Source: Augochlora pura
Taxonomy: Eukaryota > Arthropoda > Insecta > Hymenoptera > Halictidae
DNA: 64,000 nucleotides
Assembly (NCBI RefSeq): GCF_028453695.1
Contig: NC_135772.1
Location: 15,748,001-15,812,000, forward strand
Direction: 5' to 3'
This document shows, piece by piece, positions 1 to 12,779 of this stretch. Numbering within the stretch: position 1 is the stretch's first letter; every line of letters begins with the position of its first letter. The notes below the pieces were generated by a model. It saw only the letters and a list, made by a program, of their open reading frames with translations, did not search any database and was not told the DNA's origin. Made by a program: the position numbers and the translations under genes.

Positions 1-1600
1 ATTTTTAAGTGGTAGTATTCGGCGTGAAACGTTTTATTAAAGTCAAGGTTTTGCATATTCTACGATAGATGTGTTATCGAGATGAAAAATTAGTGTTCTT
101 TCGGGTTTCTGTATGCTTTACGAGATTTCCATTTTATGTATCTTTCAACTTCAACGTGTACCAAAGTTTGTACCGTGTACAAGAGAAACTTCCAAGCTCA
201 CGCAAATCCAAATATTGCAGTTCAGATATCTTCTTGGCTAATCAATTTTCGACGCCAGCGCCGCCACACTTTTTTTCGCTACTTTTAAAGGGATCCGTCG
301 ATCGATGATTAACAAGTTAAACAAATCGGTTCAACATGTAGTTTAACTCTCGTGTCTTTGTCAAAGTAAAGATTTGTCCACTTTTTTTACACATATATAC
401 CGTGAATTATTCGATTTCTTTTCGCTTTCTTTCCAAAGTGAATTTTTTAAAAAACGTGACACCATAAACGAAATCTAACATGTGGATTTAAAGCAAACAC
501 GTGTGAAGTTCGATCCAGGGAACTTTCATGCAACTATTTCTTCGAAGTTCGCGAGGGTCGACAGAGCCGTTCGAAAAATATTTGAAGAATTTGTGTCATA
601 AAGTTATCAAGTTTCGATTTGAGGGTACGGTTTGACACAGTTTCGCGGGACACCCTGTATACCACTTCGAGCAAATGGGGGACGCACCGGGTGTAGGATT
701 TCAGCTTAACGCTTGCACATCTGTTAGGGCAACTGACCCCGTGTGCTCCCTAATGGGTTTATAATACGTCAATTGTTGTGGTGGACACCTGACCGAGACG
801 TTGCGGAACATACTTATGCCAGCGATGCCATACTTCGACTTAGGAATTATAATGTCATTTTCATTGATCGATTTGCGGTTCACGCTCCACCGCTGTTACA
901 TAAGTCCTTCTGGGCAGCGATAGTGCCAGCATGATCTAAGATGAAAATGTAAATTGAAATCGTTCAACAACTATCTCGTTTTAGAAATCAAATTCTGTTA
1001 AACAAAATTCCTCTTTATTGATAAACTAAAAAGTAATTAGCAATTTCTATCTTCTGTCTCGATTGTTTTCGGAAGATGTATTAATTTGATGTTTACTCTT
1101 TCAATTTGAGGTTAGGTACAGTACGATCTACCGAGTTAATTAGAAATGTTTTCTGTAGAACATGGTACTTGTATTAAATAATTTACTATAAAGCGTTTAT
1201 ATCGCGATACGTAGATTCTGGTATTATACATTATCATATACTATTCTTCATTTCAACAAAATTTAATATGTAAAATATATTTCATTAATCTTGATTTTTA
1301 GACGGAGACATCTATAATTGCGTGATAATAATTATGTCTCCATCTTCCATACGTTATTTTTCTTTTAGATCGATAAATTCACATATAAATAATTACCAAA
1401 CGACCAAATTTTATTCTGCTAATTATTGGTATGATTATCTCAATAATTACCTCACAATGTTATCTGCAATATCTCGTATTATCACTGACGAAATCATTTT
1501 ATTGAAAATAACAGATGCGACAAACACACTTGATAAAAAATTCCCTTCGGCAGAGATCACATAATAGAAAAAGATAAGGACAATCTTGAAAACAGGGTCG
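1..1600. other. AT-rich non-coding region
   Basis: No gene is recognised here. A CpG-richer segment at about 641-934 is open in more than one frame on both strands for about 60 codons. Its upstream edge carries the word GGGACACCCTGTATA, similar to motifs near 10041 and 46112, which suggests an old transposon end. No codon-level or domain evidence supports a protein. Confidence 0.5.
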
Positions 1601-1872
1601 AGGAATCGGCGTAGATTTTTCGATCGGAATTTTCTCGACCACGGTTGTCAAACGAACGTAACAAGTTTCGAAGTCAGTAGACTGTCTACGAACGCGTCGT
1701 TGTTAGTTCTCATCGGAGGAAAATGATTCGGAGCCGTTCGACGGGACCGGGGGGTGGTGGGGGGGATTGGGGGACGCAGTTTCGTTTTCCGGGATTCGTT
1801 TTGTAACAATGGCTCTTTGAACGACGAACCCCGGGACAGGCTACTGGCCGTTTCCGACGTACAGAAAGAGGG

Positions 1873-1876
<4 letters not shown>

Positions 1877-1905
<29 letters not shown>
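1877..1905. repeat. (GA)n microsatellite
   Basis: About 14 uninterrupted GA dinucleotides. GA/CT microsatellites recur in this window at 3864, 17082, 35134, 38460 and 45464. Confidence 0.9.
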
Positions 1906-1907
<2 letters not shown>

Positions 1908-3863
1908 CGTGGATTTAATAAAATAACTTATACCAAACTCTCTGGGCGTTTCTGAGTTACAGTTACCGAAGAGGTAAAAGTAACGGAGGTTCCTTACTCT
2001 CCGCGTGGCAACTGATAGCAGAACGAACTTTTAGTCTCGCGCTTACCACGGTTCAACTCCGTGGAAGTACGGTCTTATCTCTGTTGGTCTGCGAGGAGCT
2101 CGCTTCCTCCCTCCGGTTCGTCTCGCTTCCTCCACCCGGTTCGTCTCGCTTCCTCCACCGTCCCCTCCCCCCTAGCTTCCTATCCGCTTCTAGTCAGCGT
2201 GGCCCACCGTCGACGCCGTTGCTGCTTATGGTTTTGTACTTTTCCTTCTCGTTCAACTTCCGCCACTGCAAATCGTCTTGCTTGTTGCAATAATGTCACG
2301 TACGACGCTCTTTTTTATACCCCCTCGGCCCGCTTCTCACGGGGTAATTGCACTTGATTCCTGCGGAAAAGTGTCCTCCCCCCCACCCCACGGATCCCGG
2401 AGCGTTTTAATACGTTTTTCTGGTTACCGGGAACGTTGCGGTGCATGGTGCTCGTTGCGACAAACTAATATTCTGTAATGAACGCTATCTTAAACTGTTT
2501 CGTAGTGTTCGTGGGAATGTTTGCGGCAACGTGTGTTTTTTTAGTATTTCTCTGGTCATTGATTATAGAGTGAGCTTGATGCGATATTGCTTTTGTTGCG
2601 AGGATATCAGAGGCGTTTGCGTAAAATACTCATAATTTGTTTGTACCCTCTTGATTTATGATTATAGAACAATTTAGTGTCGTATTATATTTATTTTTTT
2701 ACAAAAAGACTGAAAATGTTTGCGCGAAGTTCTCACTGTTTTCACTTTACTTTCACTTTAATTTAAAGATGCAAGAACATATCCTGTATCGTCGATAATT
2801 TTGAAAGTCGAAGCATATTTAGAATTGATGATTAGTATCGCCAGTAATTTTGCAAGGTGTCGACTTTTAAGAAGATGTTACTTGAAAATTTGATATTGCA
2901 AGATCCAGCACATTTCGATCGCGCCGCGCCGCGCACAGCGTAACGTTAATTAATTTTGCACGAACGTTACCACGTTGCGTTTCGGGGAGCCCCTTCGCGC
3001 GCGAAGATGTTAATAGCGTCTGTCGGCATCCAGAAAACGTTGAGAGACGCAGTCGCCGTCGAAAGCAGGAAAGCACTCCCGAAAGTACAGTCACGTACCA
3101 CCGCGGGAACGTTCAACACTTACGTCCCAGTTGTCAGCAATTTTCGCGGCGACTGTTCAACATTTACATCTCGTGGTCCAGCCGGGTACGTACTCGCGGC
3201 AGCGCGCGCGTTTTTTTTCCGCCACCCGAAAACGGTAGTTCGCTGGTAAAAAAACTAAAAAGGAACTGAAAAGAGCAACGGAACAATCGCAACCCGAAAG
3301 AGCGATTCATCTTTGAAGGACGGCTCTTCAGGCAAATATATATCCCAGGCGTGCTTTCGACAGTCGACGACACCTGCACGCCGGCATTTTTTTTTCCCCC
3401 GTTTTTTTTTTTTGTCCGTTCATCCCTTTCGTTTTTCTAGCCCCGGCGGAGAGAGAGCCGAGGTGGATATTCGCGGAGCGTAGCATCGCGTCCGACCCCC
3501 GTCATATTGCGCCAGAACAACGGTTTAAAATAATTTAGAAGCGTCGCGCAGGGAGGGACGAGGGGGTTGGGGGGGTGGCGAAGGGCGCGGAGAGGCGAAG
3601 CACGAGGACACAACGGGCGTCTCGTTGTTGTCGCGTTCCACGCGCGGCACCCCCGCCCTGTCCCCCCCCTGTCCCCCGTCCCGCCCCACCCGTGTCCTTT
3701 CGTTCGTGTCGACGAGAAAATAATGAATGTATGAGAAGGGATAGAAGGGTGCGTGGCGAGCCAAAGGTGGCTGCACGCGAGGCAACGTGTCGTTATGCCG
3801 GGATCTCGGCTTCCGTTCTGTCCGCTCCTTTGAGGCGTGTTTCTCCCGGTCCACGAGAGAAAA

Positions 3864-3864
3864 A

Positions 3865-3892
<28 letters not shown>
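3864..3892. repeat. (GA)n microsatellite, interrupted
   Basis: GA repeat of about 29 bp, interrupted once by GG. Confidence 0.85.
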
Positions 3893-3895
<3 letters not shown>

Positions 3896-4060
3896 ACGCT
3901 CCGATGCCTTTGAAACTGCCACCAAGCTTTTCCTTCTGCGGCAGCCCTTCTCTTAGAATAACATTTATCAACCTAACCGTTTTCACATTTACACCAAGTT
4001 GCGTTCCACGTTTACCCTCCTTCCATTTCGGCGCATCCCGACCTTTTTGATCATTTCCGT

Positions 4061-6009
4061 TACTTACAGCCGCGGGATGCGACGGGACAGATTTTTCTAC
4101 GAGTTTGATAATTTAGATAATTTTGACGATTATTGCTTCCGAGTTTTCATAAGTATTTCATATTAAATTTTGAAAATTTGGAGGATTTAGATTCATTAAC
4201 TCTTCGTAATTACTGGGCTCTTCACTTCCATTTTTACACATTCGAATATTTTATAATTATCTACTCCGTACCACTATCGTCAGATTACGAATTTTTGTCA
4301 TTTTTTAGAAATTTTTTCTGGAATTTTGATAATTGTTTCATACCCTTATCTTTAAAGCGCCGATTCTGTGAATTTATGCCTTCAATACATACGAATTTCT
4401 GTGTATAAAATTTTGAAACGATTATATTTTAATTATTCAGTTTTAATCAATGCTAATAAATATTAGAATGAGTTGAACATTTATTTCTCCTTTAAAAAAA
4501 ATTTCCCATTGAAAGAGAATAATATATAAAACAAATAGGTTTTATATAAAATCATATTTCATGTTCGAACAGCTTTTCTTTATCTTCTTCATGCTACAGC
4601 AGAGAAATTATTTCCATCGAAAGACGGCGCGAATGTTGCAACTTCACCTGCGTGTAACGTAGTTTCAAATTTGAGGGTTCCTGTATATACCAAAAGGTAA
4701 GGGTCGAATAAATTTTTTAGGTTGAAGCACAGCTCCCTTCCTCATTTTTTCTTGCTGCCTGTACGGAAAGCAAAATACGTAGAGAGTCGACCATGGGGAA
4801 ACATGACCCTATGAAAGCGAGATTCGTGCAGCACTTTGATCCTAGCTTTCCCTATATTTTTCAAGAACGTAGTCCATGCATGATTCCTGAAACAAATAAG
4901 AGAGATATCCGTTTCCCGGAACCGAACTTCCGTGATATCTCTCGGCTGACGGCGGACTAGTATAAACAGCCGAGAACGCTATTAAACCAATAATATTTGG
5001 TTTAAGAAATAATAGTTGGTTTATAATAGTTAATAACAGTTGGTTTTAAATCATTAATAGATCATTGCAGAGCATCGATAAAAATTCAATATTTTCCTTG
5101 TTACTTGTCAAAGAGTACCTTCGAAAGTTTCGGCGTTCGCTCGCTATAGATGTTTAAACTTCTGCTTCCCTTCGTCAAAAATTCTGTTCGTTGTTTTCCG
5201 TCGAGTGTGATGCACCAGCCAGCGAAAGTAGGATGAAGGTTATAGAAGCGCAAACACGACGCGACGCGTTCGACGTTTCCCTATATTTTTGTTCGAAAAC
5301 TTCGCGGGATTCGCCGTCTAAAAATCCGCGATAGAATTTTTCAATTTTCTCCGAATTGCTGCAACGTTGCTCTCGATTTTTAGAGATAAACGAAGATCGC
5401 CGAGAAGATATCTCTCGCGTCGGATCGCTTTTCGTTTCAACAGAGAACTGCTTTGTTGACCTTACCTTCGCGCGCGCGCGCGATCATAATTTCGCTAACG
5501 TTCGCTTAAGATTTCCCGCGTTTAATTTAATTCCGCGAATTACACTTCATTCCACCGACAGAAAATATCGCGGGCCGCGCGTGTCCCGGCGTTCGGACCC
5601 GCGGTAAACGCAATTACATTTTTAATTACGCGAAACACGGTGTGTAGTGAAGCCTTTACAAAAGGGTGAAAGTAATTCCTGCAACGGATTCATAAATCTT
5701 TTTTTTTTTTGCGGCTCCGTTAGGCGAATGAAACATGCATCTTGTTCGTTCACCGCGAGCACTCGCGACCGCCACTCTACGGCACGCTCGCGCTGTACCC
5801 TGAGAGACATAGAAATTCAATTTTCACGAAAACAAAACGAATTACGGGGAAATTTCGTTCCCCGTGTTTCGACATATTTTTCCGCATGTAATCGCCGTAA
5901 TTTTTCAGCTGGGAGACCCGCGATTTATTGGCGTCCAAGAACGGTTGCGAAGCGGTTTGTTCAGTGTTGCAGCCATCGCTGTGTGATAAGATCGCTATAA
6001 TAAAATTTA
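4061..6009. other. non-coding region
   Basis: AT-rich then CpG-richer sequence without a recognisable gene. A small hairpin with 10-bp arms (GAGAGATATC and its complement) lies at about 4903-4942. Confidence 0.45.
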
Positions 6010-6212
6010 AATAAGAAATTAAACCAGAGAGTAATTTTAGTTGTTATCACACGGTTTTATTCGTAATTCTATTAGGTATATAATTATGAAAAGGAGTGAA
6101 TTACTATTTTAAACAAGAAATTAATAAAGAGAGTAATTTTATCTGTAATCACTCGGTTTTATTCGTAATTCTATTAGGTATATAATTATGAAAAGGAGTG
6201 AATTACTATTTC
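6010..6212. repeat. 102-bp tandem duplication
   Basis: Two copies of a unit of about 102 bp. The core holding GGTTTTATTCGTAATTCTAT and the following ATTATGAAAAGGAGTGAATT is identical in both copies. Only a few bases differ at the 5' side of each unit, so the duplication is recent. Confidence 0.9.
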
Positions 6213-6990
6213 AAATCCGCTTGTTTCACTCGAGGTAGAAGAGCTTTGTTTAGCATAAAGATCTACGGCGCAATTATAAACGCAATGTAGTAATAATGCA
6301 GAAAACCAGCAACAAGATACATTGCAGTTATATTGAAACAAATTGCATGTTGCATCGCATATTATAGCGGCTACCATGTTACTTTATTTGTAACATTATT
6401 ACAATTTGTAAAATAATTCAAGAGCTTAAAATTGAAATATTTTTGAATCTGTAAAGAAACCTGGAAAATATCCGTGGTGAATATAAACGGTATTTAGTTC
6501 ACGATGCACGGAAATCGATTTAAAACAGAACATCGCAATTTAAATGAATTACTTGGCTCGTGTAGAATATGAATTATATTGTTCGGTTTGTATTGTTGTC
6601 TTGTCGTCATAATTCATAATGAATCACATTAATTAGCGAATACATGAATCATCATTATGTACAGAAATATTGACTGTTGGATTCAATATTTGAACGATTA
6701 ATGACATTTTAAAATAGTCATTTGGTTTTAAAAATTGTACTTCAAATATTTGGGATTAAGTTGCCGGTATATTGATGCATTATTTGAGAATTCAATATGA
6801 TGTTATAATAAATTAGAATTTTGTTATAATAAATTAGAATAGATTCAATGAAAAACCATCGAAACAATTTTTGCATCTAAAATTGAACGTGGAGGGTCAA
6901 ATAACAAATTTAAAATTAATATACAGGTTTAAACTCTTAAAACTGGCAACACCAATCTCAATTTAAACAGAATTTTATTATTTGAAACAT
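6213..6990. other. AT-rich non-coding region
   Basis: No gene seen. A 21-bp exact direct repeat (core GTTATAATAAATTAGAAT) lies at about 6802-6840. Confidence 0.45.
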
Positions 6991-7090
6991 AAAAAGGGGC
7001 GGGGCCAAATCAGGAACGGGCGGGACAAACAAAAAGAAGGCGGGGATAATTTAAATGGGGCGGAGCCAGCGCAAAAAGGGCAGGACCAAC
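6991..7090. repeat. degenerate GC-box tandem array
   Basis: Five degenerate units of about 20-25 bp, each a GC-box-like core (GGGGCGGGGCC, GGGCGGGAC, GGCGGGG, GGGGCGGAGCC, GGGCAGGACC) separated by A-rich spacers, inside otherwise AT-rich DNA. GC boxes bind Sp/KLF zinc-finger factors; whether this array does so is inference. Confidence 0.6.
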
Positions 7091-7320
7091 ACCATCCAAA
7101 TAATAACCAATTTTATGTATCAAATATATTGGATTGACTGTGAATAAATAACAACTTTCATGGACATGTTAAAAGAGTGAAGTTTTGCGCAGATGAGTAT
7201 TTCTTGGTCAGCTAACAATATGAGAGTCATTAAGAAAATTGTAAGAGCAGTTTCGGCCACCTAAATCTCTATACCTTTTAAATTAATGTATTAATTGAAC
7301 TGTGACATTTTGGATTTAGG

Positions 7321-8900
7321 TGTTCATTTGAACAAATGTGAAAACAAATCCCATAAGCTCGAGAAGGGAGCATCAGTGATCAGAACCTTAAGCGACAATA
7401 TTTCACAAGTGAAAACGTGACTTACGGTGTCCCTCCTTGTCGCCACAGATTTAAGTGCACCACGTATCTCTGCGTGCGATCGCAAACACGCCCGAAACAC
7501 GTCACAGCCGTCGCGCCAGACAGCTAAAAAAATAAAAGGCGGACAACAGTAAAAGTAAAAACCCACGCAGCGAACGGGAAGCCTTTTTAATCCCCTCTCC
7601 GGAAGAACGGTCGCAACGTAACCCGTTCAGCCGACAAAAGCCAGATGGTTCTCCGGATCGTCAAAATAGTTACCGTATGATCGATTCAATCTCCTAATCC
7701 CTCCATCCGATCCGTGATCTCGAATCTCTCCTCGACGGTGGTAGCGACGGCGCGGCGGAGGCGCGAAAACCCGAACGAGATCGAGAAAAAAAAAAAAACG
7801 AAAACGTAAAAACGCCGTTCGGAAAGTTTACGGCCGGGGCAATACGAGACAGCCGGATTAGCGTTTATGTGTAAACAATGATTCGTATCCCGCACGCGTG
7901 ACCATTCCGACGGGCAGTACACTGACCCGAATTCGCGGGGGTTTATCGGTTTTAAAGTCGCAGCTATCGCGCGCGGGTCAGCCGTCCTATTTTTGGCAGC
8001 GTGCCGTTCAACATTAATCCTTCGGGGACCGCGGGCGCGGAGGTGGCCCCGGGTAGTTATACCTGGCCGGTTAGGGGGGGTGGAAAACTTCGCCGGTCTC
8101 CCCGGTTTCACCGGAGCAAAAATATCCCTTTTGTTTCTTCTAATGTTCGCTCCATACCGCTCTCACCCTGCGACTTCACCGGGCCGTCTCTCTCCGCCAG
8201 TTTCTTCGTTACCTTCGCCTCTCGTTTCGCCCCTCTCAGCGCGCGCCAACCCAAAGACCGCTCCATGACTCTTTCTTTATCCGCTGTCACCTATCCTCCT
8301 CCTCCTCCTCCTCCTCCTCCTACTCCTACTCTCGGCGGCCGCGGCGAACAGCTCCTCCGACCCGGGCCCGTGTTCCTCGGATAATGAAAGGACCCTCGAA
8401 ACGAAGTCCATTGACGGAGCCGGCCGATCCGGCTCGTTTAATCCGCGCGGAGAACAGTGGGATCCGCTCGTATATCACGCGGAAATAAAGAGTTTACCGG
8501 CCGTAGCTAAAAGCATTATCCTGTGACGTGCCAGACGAAATCGTCGGCTCGTTCCGTTTCCCCGTCCGCTCTCGACTGCGACCAGCACACGACGGAAAAG
8601 ACGAGTCCGTCCGTCCGTCCGTCCGTACGACCCGCGAGCCGCGACGCGCCGAGAACCCATGAATTTCGAAGCCCGCGCGGATCGCTCGCGGCCATTGTTT
8701 CGCCGGAGAAGCCACCAAGTAATACGAAAATGGGACGGCAACCGGCGTACAGTCGCCGGCGAAAGTCTGACAAGTACATACTGTGCCTCGAACGTTCACC
8801 GCGGGCAGGAATGCTAGACCGCGGACCGAATTTCACGTGGATTTTATTTTCGGAGATTTATCGCGACGGATAATTGAAGTCGGCTGCTTTTCGGGGGCGA
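7321..8900. other. CpG-rich non-coding block
   Basis: Strongly CpG-rich sequence of about 1.6 kb with a CCT repeat and a (CCGT)n run near 8606-8628. Open frames on both strands are compositional and show no domain. The block could be a regulatory CpG block or an unrecognised 5' exon region; no splice or start evidence decides this. Confidence 0.4.
8295..8330. repeat. (CCT)n microsatellite
   Basis: About nine CCT units followed by CCTACT variants. Confidence 0.85.
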
Positions 8901-11900
8901 AAAAAAAATTGGGAGATTAATCGAGCGGTAATTTATTAGCTGGATTTTGCGCACTTTTGACGCGGTTGTAGTCGAGGGGAGATTGATGGAATTCGGGGAT
9001 ATTGATGTTTAGAGTGTTTTTCCTGTACAGCGAGAAGGCTAATTAATTTATATAGTTATTTATGTAATTTGAAGTTTGTAAATGTTATTTTTTAATAACA
9101 CAATATTGGACATTAAGTGTAAAGATGATTAGGTGACTCGTTTTAGCATACTAGTTATTATCTCGAACTTGTTCATATATTTAATATGAATAATTTAAAT
9201 ATACGTGTACCACCGATGGTACATGCTTGCTTATTTAATGGGCTAAAAACTAGTTTATAACAAATCTAGAATTAAAGAATTAATTTCAACCTAAAGCATG
9301 GATCGTAATGAATTTGCTTTATTATTATATACGATTATTAATAATTACAGATAATATAGCAAGTTATAGTAGAATAACAAATGACCAGAGTGAAGAGTCG
9401 AGTAAAAATAGCTCTAGCGATATAGCAATTATAGCGATTGCAATTATGATCTCGTAAAGTAAGAAGCTCGAATTCATATAAATTTGGTGAACTCTTTCTA
9501 CAAAATTTTCTTGAATAATGTAATTTATTTAATTATAATTTATTTCGAAAAAGTCTCTAAAATTTATAGAACTCTGAAATAAGAAATCGGTAATTTCGAT
9601 CGCGGTAAAACTCAGCGTTAAACAAAGGACAAAATGCGAGATATCAATGTCTTACAATCGGCAGAGAAAGTTGCTTTAATCTTACAAAGATCCACGGCCT
9701 GTTTAGCAAAGAAGGATTCCAGAGTTTCGGTTATCAGCGTAACAACAAGCGACGTGTCATAAGCTCCCAGACGCGTCACATGCGGATAGATACATCCACG
9801 TGGACATCGTACCTTTTGATGTATCCGGGACGGTAACCCAATAAAAAATACAATTTCAGTTTTGGCTGGCAACGTTGCCGCTCATTTTACATGTACGTGT
9901 ACATGTGTAATGAAGGACGGCACGGCGATCAACGTTAGTCGCAATATGTATAAATTCGAAACTACACGGAGTCGGAATTCATAACCGGAAAGCAAAGTTA
10001 AAACATGGAAGCAGAAAATTGAAGTCAAAGGTCGTACCCTACATACAGGGTGGGCTGTTTGATGCGAGAAATGTGTCAAATAAAGAAATGTCCGTTCAAT
10101 ATGGTAATTATTGTGACGAAGATTTTTTCTCACATTTATACTTTCTATTTTTTTATTTTTTTTTTTACTGCGGTAATGTATTTTAGTAATTGTTGCATCG
10201 CGACGTTAATAATAAAACAGATTCGATTGCGAGTAATATTTTCACTGGCTGTACGTGTTTCTATCTCCGTGAATTTAGAAATATTATGCTGTACCAACGA
10301 GGATCAAAGGGTTGCAAAATCCTGTTCGGTACGGAGAAAATTAAGCAACAATGGAGTCGAATACGAAATATGTAATACTTTGTTACTCGATAAAAATAAT
10401 GAGCTAAAATTGACGAACAAATCATACTATGGATAATTAAAAATCTTGTAATAAAACATTTCTAAAATAAATCTAATATTGTAATTTTAATCGAAATGTA
10501 CAATATTGTCCAAAACTGTTTGCGAAATAATATGATATGCAAGTAAAATATGCAATAAAATTACAAAAATACTTTTTAAGACTTTAGTTAGAAATTATTT
10601 ATAGATCGCCAGATATTTTCAACAAGACACATTAATATTGGACGTATTCTGTATAATATCCCAATTTATCAATTTTGTCTTCTGCATAAATTTCGGACGA
10701 TCTCCTCGAAGAAATTCAAATATTTTCTATGCAAACACGCATTCAGCATTCAGTCTGCTCAAAGAATCGGATAAGAGAAATGTCAACATTCGCGACCACG
10801 ATCCTACTATCGACTATTCGTTCGGTTTACTTTCTTGGAAACTACTTCTTGCGACACGTTCATCGTTGCCATAACTCGCTGCTATAAGTGTTTCAATACG
10901 CAATCATCTTCGTCAGGACAATTTTATTTTAAATTTAATAAAAATACAAAATATATCGACACCTGTTAAAACTACGTTTAAATTTTAACAGTCGCTAATG
11001 TATTTTATTATTTTCGTGTAATTATATCTTCTGTTATTAAATTTATTCGTTGCGTAAATAATAATTTTCGTTTACCGCTTGGTATCGCTACTCCGTCAAA
11101 GACAATCGGATTTCTTCGGCCGATAAACCGGCGATTCCCGGGCAATGAACATTTTTCGAAAAACTACCGACGATGCGGCGAACGTTGCGGCGTTAGGGGA
11201 AGTTGGGAGTCATACTTTTCAGCCAAGGAATGATATCCGCGCGCGCGTGGGTGCTTCAGTGATCGCGATGGGAACTATGAGTTGCGCACGTGAGCCATGA
11301 ACGGAACGTGATTCGGCGAAGTGGGCCGTTCTGAGCACGTCCCGCTATCGCAAAGTAAAGCTCGTTTATTGGTGCTATCCTTGCAGTGTCACGATTTAAA
11401 TCGGTGATCGAAAATAGATGACCGCCCATCGATCCATTCACTTGTAAAATTGATTTTATTTTATTTTGCCTTCCCCCCCCCTTTTCTCCGCCGTTAACCG
11501 CTCGCCCCGCTCGTTCCTCTCCTTTCGGCGTCGAACAAACGAACTTTATTTCCGAAAATAGAAATAGAAGAAAAAAAGAACGCCGCCGCCCTCTATATTC
11601 GATGCTAAATCGACAGTGTCGCGCACATACATATACATATTTTTTCAGAGCAAAAAAAAAACCGTTCCACGCTGAAAAATAAACTCTCGCGCGCTGGTAC
11701 AAGTTCGCTTTTCATTCCATTTCATTCCGAAATGTAACCGGAAAAAATGATAGCACAGGCGAACGGGGCTCTTCGTTCTGCTTTTCGAGAACGATGTTTA
11801 ACAATTAAACATTTTCATTCAACGGTGGCGCACCGCTCAAATAGTTGCACACAAAAAAGTAGTCGGTATAACAAACATATTGAATACCATCGATGTTTTT

Positions 11901-12550
11901 AGAATGCTCGTTTTTTATCTTTTTGTTGAAAAGAGCTTCGTTATGGTACTTTTTGTATAAAACTAGCAAATTAGCCACCCAGCTGTTCTTCTTGAGAAGG
12001 ATACGTATAAAGTGTGTTCGGAAAAAGTAAGCGACTATTAGTATGCGACCAAACCAAGGCACTGTAACATGTACCGTGGAGAGATCACAAGATGAGCCCC
12101 GTGAAGGAACAGGGGCAAGAGGGGCGCATCATTAGGCCCGCCCAACTTTACCTCTGACACTCTCCTAGTCGCTGCGCTGTGTTTCAGTACTCGCGCTGTT
12201 GATGTCAGACGCTGCACAGTGCTAGGACCACGTATTTAGGGGGAGAGAGAGGGAGGCTTATGTTCCATAATTCACCATCAATATTCAAAACCGTGAATAC
12301 GGAGATTCTACTGCAATCACGAAAAGTGACTGTGCTGAGGTGTACAGTAGGAGACAAAATTGAACATCCTTTAACCTCTTCAGGGATGAATTTTTATAGT
12401 AGGGAATATTATATTTAATTGTTTCTTTTTTATTTGTAAATCCATTTCATTTTATTTGATGAGGTTTTTTAATATTGCTGAGGGATTCTATAGCAAATAG
12501 TTTATCAACTTATTATCATTTTCTTTACAGTTAGAATAATCATGATTTTT
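8901..12550. other. AT-rich non-coding region
   Basis: No gene recognised. It holds a near-perfect palindrome at 9889-9906 (ACATGTAC GT GTACATGT) and a word like a transposon end, ACAGGGTG, near 10046. Confidence 0.45.
9889..9906. other. 18-bp palindrome
   Basis: ACATGTAC and GTACATGT arms of 8 bp separated by GT form a perfect inverted repeat. It may be a protein-binding site or chance in AT-rich DNA. Confidence 0.6.
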
Positions 12551-12563
12551 ACAAAACTGAACC

Positions 12564-12770
12564 ATAGCAATACTATAACAGTGACTATAACAATAACTAT
12601 TTCAGTATTAAAAATACTATAAGAATAATTATTTTAATATTAACAATACCATAACAATAATTATTTTAATATTAACAATACTATAACAATCATTATTTTA
12701 ATATTAACAATACTATAACAATAACTATGTCAATATTAACAATACTATAACAATAACTATTTCAAAATTT
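12564..12770. repeat. 32-bp minisatellite, about six copies
   Basis: Tandem units of about 32 bp built on AACAATACTATAACAATAA followed by TTATTTTAATATT. Later units are nearly identical and the first is diverged. Confidence 0.85.
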
Positions 12771-12779
12771 GACTAAATA

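Larger units (their letters stand above)
1601..4060. other. CpG-rich non-coding block
   Basis: A GC-rich, CpG-rich stretch with C-runs, G-runs and two GA microsatellites. Long frames on both strands here (for example 3437-3925 minus) are explained by high GC lowering stop-codon frequency; they are low-complexity and resemble no family. A 25-bp direct duplication (GTTCGTCTCGCTTCCTCC) lies at about 2116-2158. It could be a promoter or enhancer CpG block, but no transcript can be tied to it. Confidence 0.4.

Noticed and set aside
3437..3986. Two minus-strand frames of about 155-160 codons
   Set aside because: GC-rich, low-complexity Ser/Leu/Arg sequence across a GA microsatellite, with overlapping open frames on both strands and no domain.
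7686..8384. Overlapping frames of 90-140 codons on both strands
   Set aside because: Explained by high GC content; Pro and Arg runs come from CCT and CGC repeats.
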